From Suillus spraguei (Eukaryota; Basidiomycota; Agaricomycetes; Boletales; Suillaceae): a stretch of DNA of 64,000 nt. Position numbers and translations under genes: made by a program. How positions within the stretch are numbered: position 1 is the first letter of the stretch; each line of letters begins with the position of its first letter. The notes below the pieces were generated by a model. It worked only from the letters and a program-made list of their open reading frames with translations. It did not search any database and had not been told where the DNA came from. The stretch is taken from positions 53,165-117,164 of the forward strand of contig JABCPU010000210.1 in the NCBI GenBank assembly GCA_016800925.1, in the 5' to 3' direction. Below, piece by piece: positions 21,469 to 33,794 of this stretch.

Positions 21469-24392
21469 GGTTATGAGCCCTGGTTATGCCAACTAGCCAG
21501 CAACCTAGCAGAAACGACTCATGAGGTCGCGCACCTCTCAGACATGACTGTTAGCGACCTGGCCAGGCACTAAGGAACTTGAGTGGTGTCTGCGACAAGT
21601 GCTCTATAGAGAGTGGTGGCTTGTGCATATCGGTTGCCTAGCATGGAGTGCACTAGTTGTGTCGGGTTGAGGTAGGCACGATGCACTGTCTCACAACCAC
21701 ATCTCAGTGACGGGTTCTATGATGATCAAATAGACTTAGAAGCAATGAGCTTCTAAGAAGTCGAAGTATAGACAATAAGCTTATTGAAGCTTATTGAAAG
21801 GAAGTTCAGGGTCGAAGATCAAGTAGATTCAAGTTAAAGAAGTACAAAGGCTATCTGCATGTATTTATACATAAGATTGAAACGGAGCACGAATATGTAA
21901 GTATCGCTGAATTAGTATGAAGTCAGATAGCCAATAGAAGGACACATGCTTGTGAATGAGTCAGAGGCATATGAACCAATGAAAGCATGCATGTGTGAAA
22001 GGGAGTCATAGATGCAGAACCGAAGGTATAAAGGGTATGAACCAGTGAGGTGACACACAGTCAAGAAGGAACATGCAGAGGAAAAGATAAAAGGAAATAT
22101 GACACCAATCATAGTCCAAGAGCCAACAGGTTGTTTGAGTGAACCAAAAGGTAGCGTGTGTTGAAGCACAAAGGGAAGCGTGAAATGCGAAGGGCGTGCA
22201 TGAAGTGCGAGGCATGAAAATGAGCGTGTAGGAAGCGAGCACAAAGTGCATGAAGAAGGCGATGCATGCATGGAGGGTGAGTGCTTAGCGATGGCAATGG
22301 AGAAGGCAGGCATAGGCAAGGTATGGTGTGATGAGGGCGAACCAGATGAGGTAATGGAGAACGAGTGTGGGGGCCTCATTGGGACAAGAGTAGATGGCGA
22401 CACATAGGAGGAAAAATGATAGTAGGGGCGCAAAAAAGTGTTCTTGTGACAATGACGTCCTCCACCAGCGACACCCTTGCAACCCCAGTCCTTACAGGCC
22501 CAGATAATTTCCAGCTATGGAAACTTCGCATCACTGGAAAACTTTGCAGAGAGAAAGTGCTGTGCATTGTCACAGGCGCAGACCCTGACCCAACTGCCAC
22601 AACCACCACTGCCACCACTGCTCCTAGTATCTCCACCACCTCAGCCTCTTCTGCCTTGCTCCCAACAACCACTAGCAGTGGTGCAATGGAATCATGGGCT
22701 GCATGTGATGAGAAGGCACATGGTAGCACCCAAGACCATATCTCAGACGCCCTCCTCATGAAGACACAAGCATGTGCGACAGTAAAGGCACTTTTTGATG
22801 AACTTGCAAAAACCCACAATACATTGAGCATTGCTAATGCCTTCTACATCTCTGAACAACTCATTGCTTTGAAGTGGGATGGCGCTTCGCAGATTAATGA
22901 CCACATTGCAAAGTTCCACAGTCTTGAGTTGTGCCTAACAGGCATGAACTTTGCCATTAATTCCAAAATCATTGTATTTGTGCTTATGCACTCCCTTCCT
23001 GATACCCCTGACTGGTGCACTTTTGCCTCCTCTGTGCTTAATACCATCACAGAAAAGGACCTCACTTTCAATGCAATCAAGACCAGAGTCATTGCAGAGG
23101 TCGCACACCAATCTGTTGCCACCTTGAGTGCACACACTGCAGCAAGTCTGAAACCTGAAACATGGTGCACACTTCATCAAACAGCTACACATGACACATG
23201 AGACTGCAATGTGATCAAGGAGCAAAGCTGCGCACTCAAGGAGGGAAAGAAGAAAAAGAAGGATAAGGCAAAGAAAGCGGACTTGCCTGCAGACTCGGAC
23301 TCTGAAGTACACACTAAGAGCACTGCAGTTAGAGAACGTCTTCAGGCTTACTCTGCATCTGTCACTAACGATTGTTTGGACATCATCATTGATTCAGGCA
23401 CCTCATCACACATGGTCCCACATTGCACTTAGTTCAAACCAGGAACATATCACACAATCCATTCAGCGCACAAGATCAGTTTTGGCGATGACTCCACAGT
23501 GGACGCAATTGGAAAAGGAACTGTCACTTTTCACACCACTATACGAGGGCAGGTGTATGATGTTGAACCATCCAATACACTGCATGTGCCAGCCTTCACA
23601 ATATCACTCATATCAGTCTCCAAACTTGCGCGCCATGGACTGTCCACATGTTTTGATGCCTCAACAGATATGTAAGTGTGGAGTCTACAAAGGCACAAGC
23701 CTTGTCTTAACCACAAAGCATAAGAGTGACCTATATCATGTTGAAGGCGCTCTGCTCACCTTCACGAACCAAGCACTCATGACAGTGGATATAAACCTCC
23801 TTCACTGAAGAATGGGACACATAGACATGAATCACATACAGCACATGATGGCAAATGGCCAACTTCCTGGGATTGATGCTATCACTGGACAACCTACCTT
23901 CTGTGAGCCATGCGCACTAGGGAAGATGAAGAAACTTCCATTCCAACTTGCAACCAGTGCGCATGCAACACACACCATCCAAATCATCCACACAGATGTA
24001 GGTGGGCCAATTACCCCTAAATCACACATCACATGAAGGATTCCGCTATTGGATGGTCATTGTCGATGATTATTTCAGATTCCCTTGGATCTATTTCCTG
24101 AAGCACAAGAGTGATGTACTCGAGCAGTACAAGCAATGGAAGAAAGATGTTCAAACATTCTTCTGCTCTGAAGTCCATGAAGAGCGCTTTTCTGCGCTTC
24201 ACACTGAATTTATGCACAGTGATGGTGGAGGGGAATACACTGGTAACAACATGCATGAGGAACTCCGCACTGATGGCACCATACTTGAAACAACCGCAGC
24301 TGACACCCCAGAGCAAAATGGCATCGCAGAGCGCATGTATCAAATGCTCTCAACGCTCACCACAGCCATGCTGGAAGAATCCAAGTTTCCAA
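21469..24392 (+). mobile_element. Ty1/Copia retrotransposon remnant, truncated in integrase
   Basis: The first 980 bases are non-coding leader or older repeat, with no clear LTR or primer site identified. Coding remnants follow from 22452 and stop abruptly at about 24392, where antisense Gypsy sequence begins. No reverse transcriptase or RNase H part of the Copia element is present in the window. Confidence 0.8.
22452..24392 (+). pseudogene. Copia gag-protease-integrase remnant
   Basis: The gag part starts MTSSTSDTLATPVLTGPDNF and has the Copia gag pattern LWKLRITGKL and IANAFYISEQL. A Lys-rich stretch is followed by the protease motif DIIIDSGTSSHMV. Next come a pre-integrase zinc region (MGHIDMNHIQ; CEPCALGKMKKLPF) and the integrase start (IIHTDVGGP, MVIVDDYFRFPW, DTPEQNGIAER). 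Stops or frameshifts occur near 23200, 23430, 23805 and 24035, so the polyprotein is dead. Truncation in the integrase removes everything downstream. Identification rests on domain order and motifs and is firm at the level of Ty1/Copia. Confidence 0.88.
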
Positions 24393-26170
24393 AAACATCT
24401 CTCATGGTTTTTGGTGTTGGCCATTCCTTGATTCCCTGTGTTTTGGCGATATCCATCACTACTTGCCCTGGTCTGATGATCATTCCGAGGTATTCTACCT
24501 TGTTGGCGTCAAAGGTGCACTTCTCTGGTTTCAGGAACAGTTTTTCCTTCTGTATTTTCATCAAAATGCATCTAGTTCTTTCCCGGTGTTCCTCCATGTT
24601 TGTTGAGAAGATTAAGATGTTGTCTATGTAAATGACCATCCATCCTTCATTGATCTCCTGCTGGAATGTCTGGTTCATGTATGCTTGGAATGTGGCAGGC
24701 AAATTACAGAGTCCGAAAAACATTACATTTGGTTTGTATAACCCGTATTCTGTAGTGAAGGTGGCTTTCCATCTGTTGTCAGGATGAATATGGATGTTAT
24801 TATAACTGGACCAAATGTCCATTTTGGTGAAGAATTGGGTGTTGTATAATTGTGCGACTAAAGAAACCGGAAGAGGAAGTGAATAAGCATTCTTGACTGT
24901 CCAATCATTGATATACCGGTAGTCCTGGCCTGGCCTGAGTTCTCTGCTCTTCTTTGCCACGAAGAAGAATCAGCTTGCTTGTGGCGATTTTGATTCAGAG
25001 ATAAATCCTTTTGCAAGGTTCTCATCTATAAACATTTTAACCGACTCTCTTTCCTTCTCTGAGTGTGGATAAACCTTCAATGTGCAAGGAACAAAGCCTG
25101 GCTTTGTATCAATACAATGATCAATGTCGGGGCATTTGGGTGGTAGTTGGTTTAATCCATCTTTTGCAAAAATATCAGTGAAATCGTGGAGATAGGATGG
25201 TACAAGTTTCTCAAAGGTCTTCTTCTTCTTTTTCTTCTCGTCAGTTGCAAACTCTTGAGCCTTGTTACTATATTTCAGAGGGGGAAGTGAAATTGTGGAA
25301 TAATTCAGGAGTTGTTTGAGCCAGGATGTTCCATCATGAGTTAGTGGGGTGTCCATGGATACTTCTTTGGTAACTCTCAAACAACTTCCTTCTATATCAT
25401 ACTCCACAAGAAACTCTCCATCTCCTAATTCGTAGGAGGATATTTCACAAACTTCTGGAGCATGCCATATGTCCTGCATAGTGTCGAACTGTTCGTGATC
25501 TTCTTCTGGTATATCAGCGATAGGATCTGCCTCTTCATCTGGGATTTCTTCGACAGAAGCGGAGTTGGCGTTTGGGGGGTATATGGACAGATGATCCTCA
25601 TTGGGAAAATACTGAGAGAGTTTTGGTACCATCTTATCTCTTTCCAACAACTCTTCTTCCACTTTTCGTTTCCTGGCGGTTTGCTCATTTGGTGGCTGCT
25701 TCTCTTGTGGCTTATGTCCTGATCTCCCTGTGGATTCCTCCTGATTCTTTTGTTTCTGAGCATGAGGAATTGGGGAAGGTACTCTGGTGGTGGGGTACGA
25801 TGGGCGTTGGGAGCAGGCAAAACAACAGGGGTGATAGGTTGAGGATCAATCATATCAGTTAACGGGGTAAACATCTGTCGGGGAAGTTTTGAATTTTCCC
25901 ATTTCTGGGGAGATTTATGTGAAAATGCCAATGGAAGATAGTTCTTCCTCTGATCATTATCAATAACCAATTCAATTTTATTGGATTTTGGCATACATGA
26001 GAGTGTCAGGTTTTTGGCTGTCCAATCTATGATTGGATTCATGGCTTGAAGCCAGGGGATTGCGAGGAGAATCTGGTCTCTTTTTCCAAGTTTGGTAATG
26101 TTAAATTTCCCATACATAGTACATTCATCAATTTTGATGACTAACAGGCAGTAGTGGGTGATAGGTCCTC
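24393..26170 (-). pseudogene. Gypsy element 3 protease-to-reverse transcriptase fragment
   Basis: The minus strand encodes YGKFNITKLGKRDQIL (end of protease), a linker with DTMQDIWHAPEVCEISSYEL, and reverse transcriptase from LPPKCPDIDHCIDTKPGF to GMIIRPGQVVMDIA. The catalytic box reads YIDNILIFS, where elements 1 and 2 have YMDDILIFS: the second catalytic Asp is Asn, which would abolish polymerase activity. The frame breaks near 24965 and 25430-25660. Sequence stops at KTMRDV, next to the Copia fragment. Confidence 0.85.
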
Positions 26171-26645
26171 TGTTACAGTTGTACGTACCCCTATTCATTT
26201 TCCCCTTTGTTTCCTTTCTTGTATGATGTGTCACATGACTCTGACTCATATGCTCAACGCATCTGTACAACACATGCCTTCCTTATTAGGATACACAGTT
26301 ACGATCTCACGGTTACTTGGTCTGTGCGCACATATTGGTCTATTTAAGCACAGTGTACTTGTAGTAGATTCTTTACTTTAATCTTACTGGGTTTTACCTG
26401 GAATCTCCTTCGCTTAGGTCTCCAACCTAAGTCGTCTTGAATCGTCTCTAAGTCTAAGCACTCCTTAGCCTTAGTCTCTATTCTCGCAGAACCTCTTGGA
26501 CTTGTCCTTGAGGCAAGACCCTTGATCGTACTCGGAACGCTTCCTTGTACTTTCACCTTGTCCTCTTCTGGACATTGTAAGAACTTCCCAGCAGACCGTC
26601 TGTGTCTTTTCACTGTCGCTGGTGACGCCACCCCAGTTCGTAACA
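26171..26645 (+). repeat. 5' LTR of Gypsy element 2
   Basis: Begins TGTTACAGTTG, ends CGTAACA. TATTTAAG at 26341-26348 lies 34 bases before ACTTTAATCTT at 26375-26385. Confidence 0.95.
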
Positions 26646-26646
26646 A

Positions 26647-26657
26647 AAGATTAAAGT
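26647..26657 (+). other. Self-complementary primer binding site, element 2
   Basis: AAGATTAAAGT begins two bases after the LTR end and is the exact reverse complement of ACTTTAATCTT inside the LTR, as in element 1. Confidence 0.65.
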
Positions 26658-26827
26658 TTACCTGATCGTTGACTATCCAGTCTTCGACCCTGAACTCTGA
26701 ACTAGCGTACGCGTACGCTGAGCAGATTGTCAAGAGAAGCCCTCTGACAGAAGACAAGCCCTAACGGACAGCAAGACAGCGCGTGTAGGCACTGAGAAAG
26801 TATAACTCATCAGACAAATCATCAACC

Positions 26828-27663
26828 ATGACGTCCAAAGAATTTGAATACAAGATCAGTCAACCAAAAGGTTTTGATGGAGATCGCGATAACTCTCGCG
26901 AGTTTATCCAGTCATGCAACTTACACTTTGACATCAATGAAAAGCTCTATACCACCGACAAGCAGAAGATCATCTTCATAACATCCTTCATGACCAGAAG
27001 AATGCCAAATCTTGGAAGGAACAGTTCCTTGACCATGCCCAATCAACCGACACCTCTGGACAAAAAGTTGGTTATGGAACCATGGTGGATTTTATGAAAA
27101 GTTTTAAAGAAGCCTTCGAGCCAGTGGATACTAAAGGAACCGCACTCACAAAACTCAGGGATCTCAAACAAGGAACTGGAGATCTTCACACTTACATCGC
27201 TGATTTCGAGGCACTTGCAGCCAAGGCTCATATCACCGATAATGCAACAAAGATCCAATTCTTCCAAGACGGCCTGAGTTGGGGTATCCTTACAAAGCTT
27301 TTCGCACTAGGAGATGTCTCCGAAGTATTTCGAGATGTTGTGCTGCAATGCGTTTCCATTGACAATTCCTATCATCGCCTTCAAGCCATGAGGACGCGTC
27401 ATGCTCCACAACAGAAGAAAAAGAACTATGGAAATGCACGGTACATTCCGAACCGTGATTCTAATGCAATGGTTGTAGATCGAATCGCCGATACAGAGAG
27501 ATCTGAATGCATGAAGAAGGGACAATGCTTTGGATGCAAGAAGACAGGACACCGTATTCATAACTGTCCTGATAGAAAGAAGAAGACCCCGCTCCGACAA
27601 ACTGAAGTCAAAGAAGAAGATGAAGATGAAGAAACCGTGAGGTGGATTGTCGAGGATTTTTAA
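26828..27663 (+). pseudogene. gag of Gypsy element 2, one frameshift
   Basis: Starts MTSKEFEYKISQPKGFDGD. After KIIFITSFMT the frame slips: element 1 has ACCGAGAAG where this copy has ACCAGAAG (near 26993), a one-base loss. From 27082 the correct frame runs uninterrupted to the stop at 27661-27663, with the zinc knuckle CFGCKKTGHRIHNC. Apart from this slip the gag looks whole. Confidence 0.88.
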
Positions 27664-27729
27664 CTTGGAGAAACAAAGATTCGACGTATGTTTCTCCTAA
27701 TGTATTACTAAGACTTGTACGTGCTGTAG

Positions 27730-30700
27730 GTGAAAGAAAAGAACTTCGCGTCCCTATCACCCTTCACTCGTACTCGCTTGAAATCCGTCGACACCACCGC
27801 CGTCATCGATTCAGGAGCGGCGGGAACATTCATTTCCGAAGAGTTTGTGAAACTCCATCAAATCACACGACAAAAACTCAAAACACCGTTTCAAGTTACT
27901 ACAGCGGATGGAACTCTTATCAAAGGAGGACCAATCACACACTACTGTCTCCTAGTAGTCAAGATTGATGAACGAACCATGTATGGAAAATTCAATATCA
28001 CCAAGTTAGGACGAAGAGATCAAATCCTTTTGGGAATCCCATGGTTACGAGCAATGAACCCAAGTATAGATTGGGCTGCTGAAACACTTGTCCTTCCCCA
28101 AACAACGAAATCGGATGAAATCGAAATCATATAGATACGGATCGGAAGAAGAACGGATTGCCCCAGCTCTTCAATCATCACCTGAAGAAATGGCAACACT
28201 CTCAACTTCCACAATCCCTTGTCACTCCTCTGATCTCTAAAAATCCTGAACCAGAAGTACAAATGCCATGTACTATAGACCCTACTCCCCGTGTACAACT
28301 ACCACGAGCAGTATCACCGATTCCCCGCGCTGAGAAGCGCAAGAATGAATCCGAACCCGAGCATCGGGCTGGACAAGAACCTATTGAGCAACGGCCAATA
28401 GAAGAACAGAAGCATGGAAAAAGAAAAGCCAAGAAGAGATCCCCGGACGAGATACCAACGTACCGAAATTATCCAAGTTCTATGTTCCCCCGAAAACTCT
28501 GTCAGCTTCAATCGAGAAATCCCCGATAATGAAGAACCCGTGCCCTCGTTGATCCCAACAGAGGATGATGACCAATTCAACACTATGCAAGATGTCTGGC
28601 ACGCACCAGAAGTACGAGAAATTTCCTCTTACGAACTAGGTGATGGAGAATTTCTAGTGGAATATGACACCGATGGAGTCAGCATGAGAATCATCGAAGA
28701 AGTATCCATGGATACACCTCTTACACATGATGGAACTTCTCGACTTGAACAGCTCTCCAACTATTCCGCAATTCCCCTCCCTCCTCCAAAGTACAGTAAT
28801 AAGGCTCAGGAATTCGCCACGGATGAAAAGGAAAAGAAAAAGAAATCCTTCGAAGAATTGGTCCCGGACTATCTACACGACTTCGCAGACGTCTTTGCTA
28901 AAGACGGATTGAACAAACTACCCCCCGAACGCCCTGGTATTGATCATCGGATTGATACTAAACCCGGTTTCATTCCCCGTACATCAAAGGTCTACCCGCT
29001 ATCAGAAAAAGAACGCGCTGCCGTCAAAACATTTATCGATGAAAACGTTGCGAAAGGTTTCATCTCAGAATCGAAGTCACCCCAAGCCAGTGGCTTCTTC
29101 TTTGTGGGAAAGAAGAGTGGAGAATTGCGTCCCTGTCAAGATTATCGCTACATCAATGATTGGACAGTCAAAAACGCCTATCCGCTCCCACTCCCTATCT
29201 CCTTGGTCACATGTCTTCACGATGCACAGTTCTTTACGAAAATGGATATCCGGTCTGGCTATAACAACATTCGCATTCACCCCGACAATCGCTGGAAAGC
29301 TGCCTTTACTACGGAGTTCGGCCTCTTTGAACCAAATGTCATGTTCTTTGGCCTCTGCAATTCCCCAGCAACTTTCCAAGCATACATGAATCGCACTTTC
29401 CAGCAGGAAATCAATGAAGGATGGATGGTTATCTACATGGACGATATCTTGATCTTCTCTACGACTATGGAAGAGCATCGCGAACGGACAAGACGGGTTT
29501 TGATGAAAATATGAAAAGAACATCTATTCTTAAAACCGGAGAAATGTACCTTCAATGCAGAAGAAGTGGAATACCTCGGAATGATAATTCGCCCCGGACA
29601 AGTTGCTATGGACACCGCCAAGATCAAGGGAATCTCTGAATGGCCAGTTCCGAAATCTGTAAAAGATGTTCGGTCATTCCTAGGATTTTGCAACTTCTAC
29701 CGCATGTTCATTTCCCACTATTCTGACATTGCCCGACCTCTTATTGATCTAACAAAGAAAGATAAGGCCTTTGATTGGTCAACCAAATGTATGGACACCT
29801 TTGAAGAATTGAAACGACGCTTCACATCCCAACCGGTACTCTGTAACCCTGATCCTGCCCGACAATTTGCTATCACTACCGATGCTTCACTCGTAGCAAC
29901 TGGCGGAGTTCTCCTGCAGACTGATGAGAATGGCGTTTATCACCCATGCGCATACCTCTCACAGTCTTTGAACCCTGCGGAACGCAATTATCAGATCTTT
30001 GATCGGGAACTCCTTGCCGTGATCCGGGCATTGAACGAATGGCGTCATTATCTCGAAGGAAACCCACATCCCGTCTTGGTATTCACTGACCACAAGAACC
30101 TTCTGTACTTTAGGAGTGCACAGAAGCTTACCCGTCGCCAAGCACGTTGGCAATTGATTTTATCTATCTATGACATCGAATTGCACCACGTTGCAGGTAC
30201 CAAACTAGCAGTACGTGATGCACTATCCCGCAGGCCCAACTATAACTCCGGCAAAGATGATAACGAGGACCAGACTCTCCTTCCTGATGCTCTATTCGTT
30301 CGCCTTATTGACACCGACTTGAAGGATGTTTTATCATCCTCTGACCCCCTCGACGACCCTGTCTTCAAAACAGCGTCTGATGCCCTTGATGGCGTGTGCC
30401 TTCCCCCTATGAAATCGGCACTCTCTGACTGGAAGATTGAGGAGTATGTCCTCTACTTTAAAAATCGTGCCTACATTCCACCGGCGCATCGTTCCGATAT
30501 CTTAAAAAGGTATCATGATCATCCTACCGCGGGCCATCCCGGTAGGTTCAAAACTGAGGAACTTGTGAAAAGAGAAGCCTGGTGGCCTGCCATGGGCTCC
30601 TATATTCGGAAATACGTTGAGGGTTGCGCCCTTTGTCAGCAAATGAAGGTGGATACACATCCCGTTCGACCCCCACTTACCCCGATTCCCTCCTCTGCGA

Positions 30701-31763
30701 CCCGTCCTTTCTCTCAGGTCTCTGTCGATCTTATCACCGACCTCCCTGTCTCTGGAGGCTTTGACAGTATCATGGTCGTGGTAGACCATGGCCTTACGAA
30801 GGGGGTAATTGTTATTCCTTGCTTGAAAACCGTCACATCCGAAGGAATTGCCAAGCTATTCTTGAAACATGTTTACTGACGATTTGGACTCCATGACAAA
30901 GTTATCTCAGATCGAGGCCCGCAGTTCCTACATATCACGCTTCTCTAAGGAGCTTGCCCGACTTCTCGACTACGTCATTGCTCCATCTACGGCTTACCAC
31001 CCTCAGACCGATGGTCAAACCGAAAGACTAAATCAAGAACTTGAAACATACCTGCGTATCTACTGCCGCAACAATCCAGAAGATTGGGTAGAACATCTAC
31101 CAATCAGCCGAATTTGTCCATAACCACCGAAAACATGATGCAAGGAATGCATCACCCTTCTATCTGATGATGGGATATGAACCACGCGCTATCCCTCATC
31201 TTATCCCTGATTCATCCGTCCCTGCAGCAGAAGATCGAGTACAATCCCTGCAGAAGATAAGAGAAGAAGCAATCGCCTGCCATAATATCGCAATGCAAAC
31301 AATGGCCGAACGATCCCGAGGAGATAAGTACATCCCATGGAAGATCAGGGATAAGGTCTGGCTATCTGCCGCAAATCTTAGACTCAAACTCCCATCAAGG
31401 AAACTTGCGCCAAAGTGATATGGACCTTTCCCGATTATCGACGTCTTATCCCCCATCACATTCACGCTCAAACTCCCTCCACAGTGGAAGATTCATCCCA
31501 CGTTCCACGCTTCTGTCCTATCGTCCTATAGCGAAACAGACGTACACGGTCCGAACTTCCCTGAACCACCACCTGACATCATCGAAGAAGAGGAAGAATA
31601 TGAAATAGAAGCAATTCTTTCTCACAAAGGAACCGGCACTCGCCGACGCTATCTCATTTCTTGGAAAGGATATTCATCAGGAGATAACGAATGGCTCCCA
31701 GAGAAGAACTTGAAGAACTCCGCTCGAATCTTGAATGCTTATAAGAAGCAACACGCCCTCTGA
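27730..31763 (+). pseudogene. pol of Gypsy element 2 (PR-RT-RH-IN-chromodomain), few lesions
   Basis: Protease VIDSGAAGTFISEEF is followed by a linker broken near 28134-28410. Reverse transcriptase has MDIRSGYNNIRIHP and YMDDILIFS (28414-29514). A TGA at 29513 replaces an Arg codon. RNase H (ITTDASLVATGGVLL) and integrase then run open from 29566 to 30879, where another TGA interrupts HVY/RFGLHD. A frameshift follows the integrase DRGPQF motif. The rest contains HPQTDGQTERLNQ, a TGA at 31417 replacing the Arg of APKRYGPF, and a C-terminal chromodomain (WKGYSSGDNEWLPEKN). Overall far better preserved than element 1. Confidence 0.92.
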
Positions 31764-31817
31764 TTATCCTTCAGTCAATCAACTCGCACTAGCATTTGAT
31801 CAACTATCACCATTGAA

Positions 31818-33284
31818 ATGTCTTTTCCCACTGCCTACATCACCCCCGTCACCATTGCCAACAATGACTCTGACTCCGATGCTGAACACTATGGATCCCT
31901 CACCACCAAAATCGACAACACCTCCTACATCGAATCCGCCCTTCTGTGTGAAGGACACGCCCTTGAAATTGAAAGAATCCTCACAGAAAAGGGCGCCTTT
32001 CCGGCTCTCCTCCTCGTCAACATCATCCGTACCGCTGCCCTCATCGAAATCACTGCTAATGAAACCACAAACATTACCTATCGTCAACGCTTCCTACATC
32101 TTCAGAAACGCATTCGTTCTTATGCTATGTTGCTGCTTCCCGGTTCTTTTAAAAACGATGTTGAAGAAGCTATTCACATCGTGGCCGAACGTCGAGCAGG
32201 TGTTGCTCGACCTCCCTCTCCACAGGAAGATGCGCCACTTCCTATTCCAGCACCCCCTGCTTCGCGCATGTATTCTAGTGTTGATGCCCTTGCTGGCTTA
32301 TGCACTGCTGTCCAGGAGATTGGGCAGCTCACTAATGCAGTCGTCGAAACCATCCAGCAATCAGTCGCTGAAACCAGAGCAGCCAGAAACTTAGTAGAAG
32401 AAGCCATCACTGATTTGCAACAAACACAAGCCGACCTCGCTGCTCCCCGAACCCCATCTCCCATCGAACAATCGACTTCGTCGTCTTCCATCGTAATCTC
32501 TCATGACCATCCTGCATGGTTATACGAGCCCTGTACAGAGGAACAGTGTGAAGCTGCAAAAAGGTTAGGAATTCCCGTAGCCGAATTAATAGCGCTAGGT
32601 CCTCGTCTTCCGACCTTCACATTCATCCTCCCATGTCTATCCCACCATCATTTGGTCCAATGGATCCCGTCTCGCCAGTCTTAGTAAAAGACTTCGGCAT
32701 CACCTCCCCTTCCTCCTCTACTGAACTTCTTGCGGTTGCTGAACGAGGGACTACTCCCGACCTCCCGCCTCCGCGTACACGCTGACCAGTAAACAACAAG
32801 CACAGCTTCGACGTGATAATAACCTTGCCTTAAAACGCATGACACGAAAGAAAGGGAAGAAGCGTGCCAGATCCACTAGTCCTCCACCCATTATCTCACC
32901 ATCACCATTACGTATGTCCATCTCTAACACCGATGAAAACATGAAATGCCGAATCTGCGGCATCACCGGACATAGGCAAAAGAATTGTCCTGACTACCAG
33001 TGCCAAATTTGCCTGCGACACGCTCCTACCCATCTATCCATTTATTGCCCTCAGTGTCTGGGGAACCTCCATTTACGCTCACCTGGAAGGATGATGGATT
33101 CTATGATGCACTGCATAGGTGGGAACAGTATCTTATTAACCGTCGATGACGAAAGGAAGGTCGACGGGCAAGAACTGTAGCAGAGGAGGAAGCGGCTTAT
33201 ATGCTAGGAGGATCTGCCGCTGATGAAGACGTCGCCAACTATGATGACTATGACCCCGTCTATGATGACAATAGAGATGTTTGA
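31818..33284 (+). pseudogene. Extra zinc-knuckle frame downstream of pol, Gypsy element 2
   Basis: Third gene-like frame of the element, between pol and the 3' LTR. It starts MSFPTAYITPVTIANN and runs open for 288 codons, through a helical region (LLPGSFKNDVEEAIHIVAER) and a Ser/Pro-rich stretch. It then slips frame near 32620-32840 into a part with KKGKKRARSTS. The next part has two zinc knuckles, CRICGITGHRQKNC and CQICLRHAPTHLSIYC, then TLTWKDDGFYDALHRWEQY. One TGA at about 33157 interrupts an Arg run, and the frame continues through TVAEEEAAYMLGG to an acidic tail ending at 33284. No signal peptide or membrane segment is seen. The knuckles suggest RNA or DNA binding; the role is unknown. 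Confidence 0.8.
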
Positions 33285-33318
33285 AAGGTCGGTGACTTTC
33301 ACCATAATATGGGGGTAA

Positions 33319-33794
33319 TGTTACAGTTGTACGTACCCCTATTCATTTTCCCCTTTGTTTCCTTTCTTGTATGATGTGTCACATGACTCTGACTCATATG
33401 CTCAACGCATCTGTACAACACATGCCTTCCTTATTAGGATACGCAGTTACGATCTCATGGTTACTTGGTCTGTGCGCACATATTGGTCTATTTAAGCACA
33501 GTGTACTTGTAGTAGATTCTTTACTTTAATCTTACTGGGTTTTACCTGGAATCTCCTTCGCTTAGGTCTCCAACCTAAGTCGTCTTGAATCGTCTCTAAG
33601 TCTAAGCACTCCTTAGCCTTAGTCTCTATTCTCGCAGAACCTCTTGGACTTGTCCTTGAGGCAAGACCCTTGATCGTACTCGGAACGTGTTCCTTGTACT
33701 TTCACCTTGTCCTCTTCTGGACATTGTAAGAACTTCCCAGCAGACCGTCTGTGTCTTTTCACTGTCGCTGGTGATGCCACCCCAGTTCGTAACA
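33319..33794 (+). repeat. 3' LTR of Gypsy element 2
   Basis: About 476 bases, preceded by ATGGGGGTAA. Differs from the 5' LTR by three transitions and one small insertion/substitution (near 33688) by eye. Confidence 0.95.

Larger units (their letters stand above)
26171..33794 (+). mobile_element. Ty3/Gypsy element 2, Tf1/sushi-type chromovirus, near-complete
   Basis: A 7624-base LTR retrotransposon inserted in element 3, with the duplication TCCTC at 26166-26170 and 33795-33799. LTRs of about 475 bases differ at only a few positions by eye, so it is younger than element 1. It has the same order of parts as element 1, including the self-priming site and the extra zinc-knuckle frame, and relatively few lesions. 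Confidence 0.95.

Noticed and set aside
24002..24631. A 209-codon open frame that could be taken as one gene
   Set aside because: Its first half is Copia integrase and its second half is the complement of Gypsy 3 reverse transcriptase. It is a junction artefact, not a fusion gene.
31818..33284. Envelope gene of an errantivirus-like element
   Set aside because: The frame sits in the envelope position but has no signal peptide, membrane anchor or cleavage site; it has zinc knuckles instead.
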